A stretch of 64,000 nucleotides of DNA from Rhineura floridana (lineage: Eukaryota; Chordata; Lepidosauria; Squamata; Rhineuridae). Below, one piece after another: positions 10,401 through 25,400 of this stretch. Every line of letters begins with the position of its first letter. Within the stretch, counting starts at the first letter, position 1. Location of the stretch: contig NC_084481.1 of the NCBI RefSeq assembly GCF_030035675.1, forward strand, positions 49,536,399 to 49,600,398, written 5' to 3'. A program made the translations under genes and the position numbers. A model generated the notes under the pieces. The model was not told where the DNA came from and did not search any database. It worked only from the letters and a program-made list of their open reading frames with translations.

Positions 10401-13400
10401 TTGTCCCAAATGTTCCCCAGTGCTTAACAAATCCAAAATCCTCCTCCCAACACCATCATCTCATCCACATATTGAGACTACAGAGTTGCACCTGTCTAGC
10501 TGGCTCTGCATATGGAACTGGTAGCATTTCAGATGAAGCTACCTTGGAGGTCCTGACTTTTAGCATCCTACCTAGCAACCCAAATTTTGCTTCCAGGACC
10601 TCACAATTACATTTCCCCATGTCATTGGTGCCAACGTGCACCATGACCACTGACTCCTCCCCAGCACTATCTACCAGACTAGATACAAATAAATATGGCA
10701 AACTTATCCATTGCCTCTTAATTCTATCTTCACTAAACACAATTGTTACCCACTAATTGCTTGTGTGGCTGAGGAGGGGGCAGCAAAAATTATACAGACC
10801 TCAAAAAATATGACTTTGTTGTGGCTTACAAAAGATTTGTGTGTGTTTGTGTTGGGGAAGGTGTCGTGGGATCTTTTGGAAGGGACTTTATCACAGTAAC
10901 AAGCAAATATAACAAATTGATCAAAAATATAATGCATCAGTGTTTGGAGTATTGGTTAATATCTGCATGTTCTTTTTATACTTAGAATTCTAGTTTTTAT
11001 TCTTAAAAGTTTATAGCAAATCATCCCTCCATTTCATGATTTATTTCCAAAGAAGCATTTGGCCCTAACAATTTAGCCCAGTCATATGCCAGTTGATGTC
11101 GCTATTTGTAGATGAATAAGTATGGTGAATTTCATTTGGTCTTAATACTGAGTTAAAATTGGGAAGGACTTTCAAATTGAGAAGTGCTGCCGGAAGCAAA
11201 TCTGGGGATGTATTTGTTCAATTAGCCATCCTTGTTTAAATTGCAGTGTGTTCTTTCTTTCTGAATGAAATTGGATAGAAGCGATCACTTCAGGTTCTTC
11301 TGCATTTTAAGAGCTGTGTTGCCTTCAACTCCTCTGCGGAGACTCTGATGGACTTACTCGGGAAGTATTGTTACTAAAATTAATTTTCCATTCTCCTCTC
11401 CTCCTTTCTCCCTAGCCATACCAACTGGTGAATTCAGCTTGTCATCTTTACAGGGTGAGTTTTGTGCTTATCTCAGGGAGTGAATATGAACAGCAAATAA
11501 TGGAGCATTCTCATACACAGGCATTCTCATTTAATGATGTCAGGGTAAATGAGTATCTTCCTAAATGAGTGACGTTTGCCTAAATTACCATTAGAAGAGT
11601 ACAATACATAGATTTGTGTTTGATACATAAGTGCTCCTAACTTAGGTCAGTTCCCAAATATTCACATGGCTGCTCAGCAGCACCAAAGGGATTTTTTAAA
11701 AAGGAATTAAAAGAGGTGATTTCTTCCCTCTTGTATGGTGCCACTGCTAGGAGTTCTTTGTACTTAGGAAACAGGAAAGAGCACCTCTTCCTGTTTCCTT
11801 ACAGTAAGACCACCTAGCAATGGCACCTTTGCAGAGGGAGAAGAGGGACCTAATTTTTGGGGGGCCCAGCAGAATCTGTAGTGACCTTGGTGGGCTGGAT
11901 CCAACCTGTGGGATTGCCATCTCTGCATTAAAGCATGACCTGCCTTACACTAGTTAATTCTATCTTAGTGTTTCTTAAACAGTTTGTTTCAATTTGATGC
12001 CATGATACTACCATGGTAGTAATAAGGATAGTAGAACCAAGCTAAATTACATTCACCTCAATGTTTGCAAAACCTCAGTGTGAGTGTGATTACTCGTCTA
12101 GATATGATGACATATCAAGCACGCGCTGAAACTTTTGGAAACACTTAAAAACCTATCCAGTACCATGTTTGGACTGGAAAATAATTTCCCTTCAACTAGG
12201 TTACTAATTAGATTATTTATTACAATATTTATGGGTTGCTTTTCTCCTTGCAGGCACCTGAGGTGACTTACAACCTTTTTGAAAATGTAGTACAACTCCA
12301 AACTGACCAATATTTCAATCCAATAATCAATTTTAAAAGGGGGGTGTTGTTTTTTGCTTAGAGTTATGGAGTTTTGTTATATATTGTTTTTGACTTATTA
12401 ATTACTGGGAAAAGATGTGTTGATTACATCTTGCTTTGGTACAGACAGTGAACTTTATTTTTTAAAAAGTAAAAGGAAAATTATTATTGAAATTGTAAGA
12501 AATGTATCACACTAAATGTGCTGTGCAATTTATTTTGTTTACCTTGCATAATGAATGTTTTTCCAATAGTTATGATTCTTGAAAGGGACATTTTTAAAGG
12601 AGAGAACATGGTATTCTATAAATTCATGTAGAGCATTATGCCCTTTTTGAAAGAAATAACTTGTGATAGAAATGGAGATGCAGTGCAGTCTAGAAACTAT
12701 GGCATCAATTTTATTTTATTTTATAGACTCTTATCAAAACTCTCAAAATTCAGATATTTTGAAGGAGAAAGAAAATAAAGGATTTTTCAGCTTTTTTCAG
12801 CGAAGCAAGAAGAAACGAGAACAAGTAAGGAACAAAAGTTACAAATATTAATACTGGGTAGAAACAAAATGCCCATGTTGTTGGACCCCCTACAGTTGGC
12901 CCAGACAGTTGCTAGGGGAAGGCAGTCTCTAACCTCTTTTCTGCCCTGTTGAAGTCACCTTGACCAGTTAGAAGAATGTAGCACCAAACTAGCTGACTCA
13001 TGACTCTTCTATATATTCTGGGTGACAACAGCTGTGCATCTTCTTTTTCCAGGTTGACAATATTTAATATTTTTCATGAGCTTTCTGCTTCCAGGAGGTA
13101 TCTCCTTAGATGATTTAACAGTGCAATCCTATGCATATCTACTCAAAAATAAGTCCCATTGTTTTAATGGTATTTACTAGCAAGTAAGTGCTTCCAGAAT
13201 TGCAGCCTAATGATACTATTGTCCTGTGTGGCCCAAAGGCTTTATTCTCATTTTGATCTGTGAGTCATTATCCTTGGATATTTGTACTTTCAGTTGTGGA
13301 TGTTTGATGCTTTCCTCTCCTTGACTTAGAATGGTCAAATGTGGCCTTGCTCACGCTTAAATGCAGCTCGGAGCTACTTGCCCATAATAAAATACCAAGC

Positions 13401-16400
13401 AATTCCAGTTACTTTCTGAATAAAGGAACCTGTATTTTTATTGCCTGCTGATAATCAAGTGTGCAACAACCCACTCAAATAGTGCCTGTATTCAGATTCC
13501 TGTAGTCACCTAGGATCCTCCTTCAGGGAAACAACTTCTGTCCTGCTAATGGTAAATATGAATGAGGTCCTATAATAAAGGTTGAGAATCTTTAGTTTAG
13601 AGAAGTAGACTGGCTAAAATATATTCAGATTACTTTTTTATTGCTGTCTTTTTTCCTCCCCTCCTTGTAAGACTGCCAGTGCTCCCGCAACTCCGTTAAT
13701 AAATAAACCAAGGCCAACCTTTGCCATGAGATCTAATACGATATCCAAGCAATATGACTCAAATACTTTGCCCTCTGAAATGCCAAAGAAGCGACGAGCA
13801 CCCTTGCCTCCAATGCCTACTTCTCAAAGTGTGCCCCAGGATCTTGCACAAACCCAGGACAGACCTGCAACATGTATCATGAAATCTAGCAGCGTGGATG
13901 AAACTGATAAGGTTGGTTGTCAAAGTCTCATCCTTCCTCTAAATTTTGGCTCTGAAAATAGCATTAGGGAACCTTCTGTATAGCCATGTTATTCAGGAAG
14001 AACATTAATTGCTTATATGTTCTGAATAAATTGCAACAGATCACAATTTTGGACCTAATTTATATGTTATCTGGCATCATTGTGGCCTCAAAGCCCCTAT
14101 GGTCAAATTCCATATAATGTCACATGTAAAAATTCTGACCGCTTGTCTAGACCACATGGACGCTTATGTGTCTCTCGTGAGTCCTGATGCTATGCTGATG
14201 CGGCATTTATCCACGTGATATGGATGACCTACCCACCAGATGAGCACTTTTGTCAATATGGTATGAGAGGCCATGGGAACGTAGTTGCTGTTGCTGCGTG
14301 TGTAAATTAAACCTATCTTAGCCATGTTTCCTTGGAAGTTGGTTCAGTTGAAATAGATTTGATGTCCCACCTAACCTATGCTTAGGGAGGAGTATATTGT
14401 ATACACTTAAATGGCTAGTCAATTATTTTCAAAGAGGTTCTTTTAACTTTGAGTTTGGAAATTAAAATTAATATTTTGGGGGAAGTCTGGCATTGTCAAA
14501 TAATACTAAATCTTGAAAAGCCTTAGGCTATTAAGATAATAATTTGAAGCAAGTTTAGCATCAGTGCTTTTAAGTGAAGCCACCCTTTTCCCTTTTTTAC
14601 TTTGGGGGAAAAAAGCTACTTTTAAAACATGTTAATAACAAATTGGAATTGGAACACTCCATTCTCTACGTAACTGATAGTCTTTATACTTGCATTAAAT
14701 GTGAGGAAATTATGGTTTGCATTAACATGTTCACTAACCAGAGAAGGATTTGACATTTTGTGCCACTTCCAAATTACCTTTCTTAGCCCTTTATTTTAGA
14801 AATGCTGTTAAATATGTTACTGAGAAAAGGTTTCCTTAACTGTTCGAATCTTTGTGTTATTAGGAACAAGTTAGAGCCTTGAGAAAATTTAAATTTTACT
14901 TGCTGAAAGGACATGGAAGTTTAAAACGCATGGTTTTTATCTTAATAAAATTGTATGCTTGTGTAATAATAATGTATTTTAATGAAGGTATGAAACAGGC
15001 TGCCAGGTCACATCTATCTATAAATCCCAATATGTGCTGAACTTATTCCAGAACAGTTTGGGGGAAAATTAATGCAGTGGGTAATATCTTGGCAAAGCAC
15101 AGATTGTCAGTTGTGAATTCCAATTAAAATTCAAAGCTAAATGTGTCAGTGTAACACTTTGAATCTGGAATGAAAGCCATCTTTTCTAATATGCTAGGCT
15201 ATGAGCGTGCTAGAAAGATGAAGTACAGCACAGGCCCAAGAGATGAACTGGATGTAGAGCCCTTTGGTGAATTTTTTTTTTTTACTCACATCAAGCATAA
15301 CATAGCAATTCCTTTTCCATTAAATAGTAGCCACCAGAGTGTGCTGTTTGATAGAGGTTTGGCATTTTGTGTCTTGATGAGAAGATCCTCCTTCCAAGAA
15401 GTTATTGGTCATACCAGTATGCCCCCAAATAAAACTAATACAACAGGATCTTTTTCTCTTTTTATGTGTGAAGGTTTGCAGATTAGCTGTGTGCTAGAGC
15501 TCCTTGGGGTTGGGGCCCTAAAGGGCGCTCCCTTTCTAGAGTGGAGAAACAAGCTGTAGAGTAGCTGGCTTAGCATTCCATGTGAACCACCACTCATGGT
15601 TTCTCTTTTCTCCAAACAGTGTTATGTGTGATTGTGGTCTTGGTGTTTTGGGAAACTTCATCTGGAAGACAGCAGACATTAAAGAATGGTTCGATCCAAA
15701 GGCCCCTTGTGCAAGTGAAAGGCACTTCTATTCACCCGGGGTGGGAGGTGTTCCTCAATTTTTAATGATTCAATGATGACAAAAAAGGGATGGGTGTGGG
15801 GAAATTGATAGCGGAATGATTTCTGAATGTGTCTGTCAGAGGTATTGGAAAGATGGGGTAGTGGGGAAGCAGATTTGCCCTGAGAAAGAAAGAATCCCCC
15901 AGTAATTTCTTGGTTTGTTATGTGCATTGGTAAATATTCTAGGCTTTAGCATTCACATTCAACTCAATAGAAAATATATTGCTAGCCATAGCTGCTATAT
16001 TAGAATTCCTTAGTTTTTGTACCAAAAACAAACAAAAAACCAGCTGGAGACTTCCTTTTTCTTTGACTATAAAGAATTTCTACACCCAGGCCTGATGCCA
16101 GCTGTTGGCCAGGTTGGGCACTGTCTGAGGGTCCTAGGGCTCAGAAAGGCCCCTCACCAGCTTGGTTTGCTGCCCAGTCACTTACTGAGCCTGCTGGGTC
16201 TGTGGCAAAGTGTGGACACCACATGGGAGTCAAGCTTATCCACAGTGGCTACCTAGCCACCTACCTCCACCTGCTTGCTGCCTCACCTGGGCTCTGAGAA
16301 ACGTACGAAGGGGACCACCTTCTCAGGCAGTCTGGATGAAGAGTCCTGGAAACTGACCTGCCACTGCAGTTTGCTGCAACGGTTTTTAAATTTGTATATT

Positions 16401-19400
16401 TGTTTTTAACGTTTTTAATTGTTGTAAACCATCCAGAGAGCTTCGGCTGTGGGGTAGTATACAAATGCAATAAAATAAATAAATAAAGGCCTTTCATATA
16501 TATACCCTGCTATCCATTTTTGTTGTTAATTCAAGTACAATTTGCTACAATAACAGATTACATTCTTGTCCATTAACAATAGTCCCACCTTTTTTTAAAA
16601 AAACCCAGCAAAAACAAAACTAAGTTTAAAATCTCTTTCTAACTGCAGCACCAAACCATTGTGGTTTGCATATGCATTCTTCCGACCACCTTAGCTCAGA
16701 ATTCCTGTTTCTGATGGAGGGCCCATCTTTGGTTCTTTCTCACAGTTCAGAAGGTGGCATAGAACCACCAGCGCTTGCCACAGTTATCACAGTCATGAAG
16801 AATATTTTAATGAAAAGTAAGAGATGGGTCAGGGGGTAAGCAGGAGGAATGAGGGGAAGAGGAAGGTGGTCACACTGCTGCAGCTGCAAAGTGAAATATG
16901 GGGACATGCATATCGGGGGGGGGAGACAGGCAACGGTGGTGGTGGAAAGTCCATTGGCTAGCCTGTACTTAGGGCCCTTTGAAGTCTGGTGGTAGCCCTG
17001 CCTACATCCATGTTGGTTAGAATTAAGTTGCTTCAAAAAGTTTTGACAGTGTGCTAAATCATCTGTTAGCTAGGGGAAAGTGGACAAAAAGTCTCATGCT
17101 GCATTGCCTTTGCAGTAGATTAAAACTGAAACGTCCTTGTCTGAACTGAACAATTTGCTCAGTTCTGATAAAGTGAGGCATTTATCCATGCCAAAATGGT
17201 AATATCAGACATCCACAAGAAAAACCAGCTAAAAAGAAACACAGACTCTACTGTTTCATTGATTGAAATCTGGTTTCTTACCTTTTTAAATGGAAAATTT
17301 AAGACTCCAGTTACCCTCTTAATATCCTCATCGTCCTTGACTGAGCAGTAGCAGAAAATAAAAGTAAACTTGCTTCATGTCACTGAGAGTTGCTGACATT
17401 TTGACTGTTCTAAATTTCAGAGCTGCATAGACTCTTAGTACAAGTCTCAGTACTAGTTTCCAAGTAACAAATGGACCTAGTTCTCACAAACAGCAAATGA
17501 GGAGGTAACTGTGTCTGAACTGTTCCATTTCACTTTGAAAGAGGAGGGGTGTTACATGATTGAATCCATCTACCCACATAACCTCCTCACATATATAATT
17601 AGATTTCAGACAGAAAGGCTCTACCCTTCTCACTGAAGTGAGTTTTCTGTATACAGGGGAATGGGGACAGGGAGACTATGAAGAATTCTGTCCAGATCAG
17701 GTTTATAATCTCATGTGCTGATTGTGAGAAATTAGGTCTTGGATAACTGAATGTTAGGTGCACAAGGACACTTGCTGCATGACACGGGAGACTGAGAATT
17801 CTCATTGGTTTTGGCTCATTCAGTGTTAACATTTAACATTGCTTCATAACAGGAGATTACTGGTTAACCAAAATGAGAAACTAGAACTTTTGTTGCTTTG
17901 AGTAGTGTTAGGCTTAACTTTGCTATTAAACAATAAGGTAAAGGGTTTCATCCATCAAAGTCATCCCATTAGAGCAAGGACTTCTGTATGTGCAATGGGA
18001 CTTGGAGCAGACATTGGGGGGGGGTCAGGAGTACGCAGGGAGAAGAAAGGGAGAGGAAATGCCATTGGGCAGGTGGAAGTCTTTGCACTAGCAGGATGAC
18101 TTCGTTGGATCCAACGCAAGATCTGCAGTTAGGTTCATTTCTATTTGCAGAAAGATTTCACAACTTTATTAAGCTCATGGTAATATTTGAATTTTTAGAT
18201 TTCTGAAGGAAATGCAGATATATTTTTCATCTGCTAAAATTCAGCTATGTAGAACTATATTGTGCCATTCAGAATTCTGGGCTGCAACAAGGGCTTTATA
18301 TTTTCCATTTACTTTGATCAGTTGAACAGTAGACGGCTAGAACGCAAATAGAGAAAGGCTCCAAACAAATACAGACATGTGCTCATTATAGAGCCTACTT
18401 TTTGGCAGTGAAGGCTGTGAAGAAGAGCTACTTTTTTTGGTCTCTGTTGTGTTATCGGTGTCACATCCAATGGAACACAGGATGGTTTAGGGCCTTTTAC
18501 ATTCTGGCCCAAAATATGTGGTAGAGCCTTCAGGAGCTTGCTGTGATTCATTTGCAAGGCATTTTGAGGATAAAATTGCTTGTATTTTTAGACACCTGGA
18601 CTCTGTTATTGTGGTAGGTCAATTTCTAGAAGTGTCTGGAGCACCAACTGGTCAGGTGTTGATGGATGAAAGCTCAAAGCTGTGGATAAGGTGCTTGGAT
18701 GGATGTGGGTGATTACTTGCATTCTTGACCCTTGTGCCTGATAAAATCTACAATGGAAGTGATCACTGGCTGGGTCAAGGAGGTAAGTAATGCCTCTCTA
18801 AGAGAGGGAATGATCCCAGGTAGCACTGAGACCATTCCTTAAGAAATTCCATTTAGTCCCAGAAGACTTGAACAACTATAGGCTAGTTGCAAATATAACC
18901 TTCCTGGGCAAGGCACCCTTGAATGAGGATAATCTAGATCCTTTTTCTGTTAGGGTTCAGGCCTAGTTTTGGCACTGAGAGACTGCCTTGGTTGCCCAAT
19001 ATGATTACCGTTGTCAGGAGAGGGACAGTGGGAGTGTGTCCCTGTTGATTCTCCTCGTGGTGGCTTTTGATACCATAAACTATGGTATTCTTCTAGGGAG
19101 ACTATTGGAGTTGGTAGTTCTGTTTGGCAGTAGTTCTTTCCCACCTGGATGGTCATTTCCAGAAGGTAGTGCTTGGGGGATGTTGCTCGGCTGCTGGGAG
19201 CCTCCACTGTAGGCTTCATCAGGGTTGATTTTATTCCCCATACTGTTTAACATCTACATGATACCATGGGGTCATCCAGAGTTTTGAAGTGCATTGTCAT
19301 CAATATGCTGATGACATGGAACTCTGTTTCTCCTTTACAGCTCAAGCAGCTGTGGCAGTGAATGTCCTGGACCAATACTTGGTCTCTGTAATAGAGCAGA

Positions 19401-22400
19401 TGGAGCCAACACGCTAAAGCTCAATCCAGATAAGGCAGAGACACTGCTAGTGGGTGGTTCCTCTGTCTGGATAAGTGGAATGCATCCTCTTCTGGATGAG
19501 GCTATACTCTCCTTTAAGGAGCAGTTGTATAGCTTGGGGGTACCTCTGGATCCAACATTGTCATTGGAGGCACAGGTGGCCCCAGTGGCACTGAATGCCT
19601 TCTGCTAATTTTGGCTCTATCTAAACTGGGATAATCTGATTTCCGTTGCTTATGCTCTGGTAACCTCCAGATTACTGCAATGTGTTGTACATGGGGCTGC
19701 CTTTGAAGATAGTTTGGAAACTACAGTTAATGCAGAAAGCTGCAGGTTAATTGTTAAATGGGACAAGAAAGCACAAACATACAACATCAGTTCTGGCTGG
19801 ACTGAACAGGCTGCCAATTTTTTTCTGGCCCCAAATGATCTTTGAAGCCTTGTACAGTTCAGGGACTCTATACATAAAGGTCTGCCTTTCCTCAAATGAA
19901 CCTGCCAGGACCTTGACATTGTCATGCAAGACCCTTCTTTGCATATAATCCTCAAAGGACATCTGGAGGGTCACAATGAGAGAGAATTAAGTTTATATAA
20001 ACATACGAAAATACTCCAAAGTTAATTATTTTAATAGTTTAATTAAGATCGCTGTGGGTACAAATATTGTCATCTGGGGGAATAAAAAAGTTCCTCCCCT
20101 CTAAAGACTAATTTAACGCATTTAGCAGCCTGGTGTGTCACATAACAATCTGTTCCTACCAATAAGAATACGATTTTATTTTTAAAGGTATTATCTCCAG
20201 TATCAGCAATAAGAGAGTAAAAGGTATCTAGTTCTTAAATCTGAATATAATGGACATTCTCAAAGAAAGTGAGCCAAGTCCTCTACCTCCTGACATCCAG
20301 CAGGGCAATATCTTGCCATCCTGCATTGTCCTTTATATCATCCCTTAACCTCCCATCAGTGGAGTGTATTAAGCCTACATGTAGTTAAAAACCCCTTAAG
20401 GCCTTGAGGGCAAATAAAGGCCAGATTTAGAGGCAGTTTCCCTTTGGAGATGATAAAAAAAATTATATTTTTACAACATGTGTGTTAGAGCAGCAATTAG
20501 ATACTAATGTGGAAGCAGCCTAGAAGTCAGCATTGGTTAAGCGCCTTGTGACTTCCAAACAAGCACCAGTAAAGCGCCTTGCAGTCAGATAGCCTGCTGA
20601 GAAACCCAGGTCAGAAATACTCCAACCATTTTTAGTAGCCATGATTCTGATCCTGTTTGCAGAGCTTGGAAAAGTTACTTTTTTGAACTACAACTCCCAT
20701 CAGCCCCAGCCAGCATGGCCACTGGATTGGGCGATGGGAGTTGTAGTTCAAAAAAGTAACTTTTCCAAGCTCTGTTTCTGAGCATATAACACCAGTTCTG
20801 CCACAACTGCACTGGCTACCAATTAGTTTCCGGGCTCAATTCAAAGTGCTGGTTTTGACCTATAAAGCCTTATACAGCTCAGGACCCCAATACCTAAAGG
20901 ACCACCTCTCCCCATATGAACCAATTCAGGCCCTGAATATGGCATCTGATGCCCTTCGTGTATCCCTTCTGAGGGAGGTGTGGATGATGGCAATATGAGA
21001 ACAGGCCTTCTCAGTGGTGGCCCCCGGTTTATAGAACGCTTCCCCCAGGGAGACATGCCTGGTGCCATCATTATCTATCTTTAGGCACCAGGCAAAAATA
21101 TTTCTCCCAGGCAGCTCTTAATTTTGAAGGGTTTTTGGAGGGCTTTGATGTTGTAGCTTTCTTTAGGGTGTGGGCTGTTCCACCACCTTTTATATTCATG
21201 TACTTAAAAAAAAGTTTTATTTTGGGATTTGCATTAGTTTTCGTTTTTTATTTATTGTAGGTTGCTTTGGGTTCACTTTTGTGAAGAAAAGTGACTAATA
21301 AAAATAAAATAAAAAATAAATAAAATGTCTTCATATGCCATTAAGACAAGGCCTGTTGAAAAATTATCTTAAGCCAATAATAAATGGCCGCTTTCAGGGC
21401 TAAAACTTTTACTGAGCAACAAGCTGCCTCCCTACACACAGCAGCCTTGGAAGTAGATCTGGAGACATCTAGGACTCTTGTCAGTAATTTATGTTGTTCC
21501 AACTCTAGGGTGTTATGGGGGGAAATATTTGGGTGGTAAAAAAACTGAGCTGGAATCATCATTTACATGCAAATGTTGGCATTCACAGAATTTTGAGTAC
21601 TACACACTAATATTATACAGCCACGAGAGTGGCTGTATACTATAGTCAGCAGGGATTTTTTGCATTCCGCAATGTTAAATGGAAAATACCCCCCATTCCA
21701 TTCTGATGCTTCCCATAAGCTCATTTCAAAACAAAACCTTACATAACTTATAGTCCTGAACTCAGAAACGCTTGCTTAACAACCCTGTCAATTTTCATGG
21801 CGATACACAAAACAGTCAGAGAGAATCGAGAGTTCAAAGTCTAAAGAGAGAGAGAAAAACCTCAGAGCCCTTTTGGACTTTTTTCTCTGAGAATTATAAT
21901 CTGTTGGAATTCATTAAAAATCAGCCATGTTCACAGAGTACCTGTAATCCTAATACTGACGTTGCCCCATACTCTGACCTTCATCTACTGCAGTTTAAAA
22001 GTTTTAAAAATGCCTGGCTGATTTTTAATTAATTTAATAAATTTTGGCTGGGACCCAATCATAGCTCGGAGCATGCTCAGTAAGGACCAACTGTCAGTGT
22101 TCTAAAAGCCTCACAGCTGCTGGGCTTGGCTAATAAGAGGGCCACACCCACACCAGACTTGATTTCACTTGAGACAGTCATGGCTTCCCTCAAAGACTCC
22201 TGGGAAGTGTAGTTCGTGAAGGGTGCTGAGAGGAGACTCCTATTCCCCTGAGAGAATGGTTTAACAGTCAGCCACTCTGACAGAAGGTCTGTGAGAGAAA
22301 CAGGGCGTCTCCTAGCAACTCTCAGCACCCTTCACTAACTACACTTCCCAGGATTCTTTGAGAGAAGCCATGATTGGCTTTGAGCCATGGCTTTGAGAGA

Positions 22401-25400
22401 AGCCATGATAAATTGTTTTAAATTATTTTTAAAAGATGTGTTTTAAAATTTGTATATTTGTTTTTAATGTTTTTATTTATTGTAAACTGCCCAGAGAGCT
22501 TCGGCTATGGGGCGGTATATAAATACACTAAATAAATAGATAAATAAATAATGATTGTCCAAAGTGTAATAGAGGCCTGGTGTGGATGTGGCCAGGGACA
22601 TCTTTGTTTTAAATTTGGGTGGGAGGTAGGGTTGCCAGGTTCAGGGCCTGAGACTGATCCTGTATCTTTAGGAGAAGAGAAAGTCAGCCAAGTGCCGGTG
22701 TTCTTGCAACATTGTAATGGGAAAAACCACAAGGTAGAATTGTCCCTTCCCCCTGCCCAACTGTGAAAGATACAGAAGACGTCTCAGTTGGCAGGCCCAG
22801 CCTGGTCAGTTTTACCTATCCTAATCATGATTGCATAGGAGTATATCCGATTCAACTCAATAATCATACAAATGATCAGACCTGCCTTTTCCCTCCTTCC
22901 CCTTTCCTCTCCCTTTGTCCTCCCCTCTTCCTTCTTCCACCTTCGCTGCCCACTCCAGCCCTCCGTCCCTCCCCCCCGGTCAGTTTTATCTATCCTAAGC
23001 ATGATTGCATGGGAGTAAATCGCACTGAATTTAATAAACATACAAATGATCAATCCATTCTCAGCAAACTTGCACAGGATCCCATTTCTTACCTCCCGGA
23101 TTAAAAAGCAGGGAAATTCACTAATAGGCAAAAAACCTTGCGGTTTAAGAATGTACCTATAGCCCACTGATATTTCTACCAAACTTTAAAAAGCAGGGAA
23201 ATTGGGCAGCTATAGTGAATGCACCAGGGGAGCAGGAGACCTGAACTCCTCTCTGAGATATTGTACTGCCCTACAAAGTTGTCAAAATGCAAACACAATT
23301 TGGGTTGGTCTTTCACAGTCCAATCCACTTGCTGTGTAGCTTGGAAGAATTTGGTAACATGTGCCTCTGAGCATATGGTGAGTGGTGGCAACACCTGTAA
23401 TCAGCCCAAATAATAGAAAGAAGATATGTCCTGTGCTGATCTTGTTTTAGCCGGGAGGAAGCAACATTATTAAGACAGTTGATATAGTTCAGATGGTCAC
23501 TTTAAATATGTCTGATTTACTTTGCAATTTTAGTGAAGTTTTCTATAGGAAATCATTTTCTTTTGCTTTTGTTTCTATGAATATGTGAAATACAGCAACA
23601 CTTTGCAAAATTTATACTAAAAAAAAAACTCCAAACATAATTGTGGAATAATGGCACTGACGTCTGCAAAATAATCTCCAGTGGACCTCAGAAGTGTCTT
23701 AATTTGCGACTTCCGGGAAGGGTGACTTCACTTGTGCCTGCTTTTGGGACGGGCTCCCGCCTCAAAAGAAGCTTATTCAGATATAAATCAGTCAGAACAT
23801 TTTTTTTTGACTGATGAAATTTCTCCCGGGCAGGGAGAAACGTAGAGATCAACCTCAAAAGCCTGTTTTTGTTGGGAGGACTGGATTTCATTAATTTATG
23901 AGATAAGGTCCAGCCAACAATGCCGGACGGACTTTCGAACAAGCTCTATCTGCTTAAGCGATACGTTTATCTTTTCTTTAAAGAGAGAACGGACTAACAG
24001 GCAAGCACCCTTCTTTCTATTATTATTTTTACTTGGTTTAAATTGTTGCAGCAAAAGGAGATTTGTCAGATTGATCGGCTTTGGACAGCTTCTGGGTGAG
24101 CTATAACTCTTCTCTGTTATCCACGAAATTAACAGCTTATCTCTGTTTCTGTCGCAAAAAGCTGTCCTGGAAGTGCATTCTAAAGATATACACAGAAGAG
24201 GGATTTCTATTCCTGATTTCTATTCCAAGGAATATTATATTGTCTGGGACTATTCTCTTTTTGGTCTATTTTATTTTGACGAATCTGCTTCTTCACGACG
24301 CCACTAACTGTTTTGATGCTGGGAACTAAATTTGTTTTGCATTCTTGAACATAGAGAGATAAGGCAGGTTGCTCTGTTTATACTGTGATGTCATCAAGCC
24401 TGGAATATTAACCCAATTGTTGCTGAAATAAGAAGTGGTTTTTCTTTATTTTTGTTTTGCTTTGTTTTCGTGGTTTTAAAAATGGCAATCAAGAAAGTGG
24501 CTGAGAATCTGGAAGTAACTATGTTTCAGAAAATAATGGATGAGATTGAGATAACGAAACAAACCCTGTGACAGGGTAGTAAGGAGCTGAAAATTGAACT
24601 GAGCAAAATGACGCAGGAGTTTAAAGAAATAGGGGATCCTGTGAGAGAGGAGAATGAGATCAGAGATGAGAAAAGAAAAAATAAAGGGAAGATACAAGCC
24701 CTGGAGATTGGAACAAATGTGGAATTGGAAAAAGATCTGGAGTTTATGGATTTTAGAAATAAAATCTACTGTTTGGAATTTAACGTTATCTCTGAAGAAA
24801 TTAATGAAGATATTAGAGATAAAGTTATCAATGGCTTGGATAATCTTCTGGACTGGAATGATGTGATGGAGCTTGATATAGAGAAAATCTATGGAATTAA
24901 CTGCAGCCATGTGACAATGGAAAAACTCTTAAGAGATGAGCCAGTGCATTTTGTAAAAAAGAAGAACACAGATATGACTTTACAACAGTATTTCAGCAAC
25001 TTATTCAGAATGGATGGCAAGAAAATATTTGGGATAGAGGAAATTCCCATCAGACTCTTATTATATGACTATGGCTACAACAGCAAGATTATTATGGAAT
25101 ACTGATAATGGAAGATTGGACACTGAAATTACTGGACTTAACAGGACTATTGAAGATGGAAGATGGAACTAATAGGGATAATGGAATAATGGCTATTGAA
25201 ATTATTGGACCTAACAGATTCTGATGAGATGGATTAATCGAAATGTTTATTTGGACTATGGTTATGACAATAAGATTATTATAATTATTAACGAGATGGA
25301 TTAATTGACATGTTTATTTGGAGAAAAATTGATAGATATATTTCTTAAAGAATTGAAACCTCTCTTTGACTTTTTGTGGAAAGAATAAAGTAATGTTTAT

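Noticed and set aside
10456-10740. Considered as a host esterase gene
   Set aside because: Short and broken, and the motif context matches CR1 ORF1 better than a host SGNH hydrolase.
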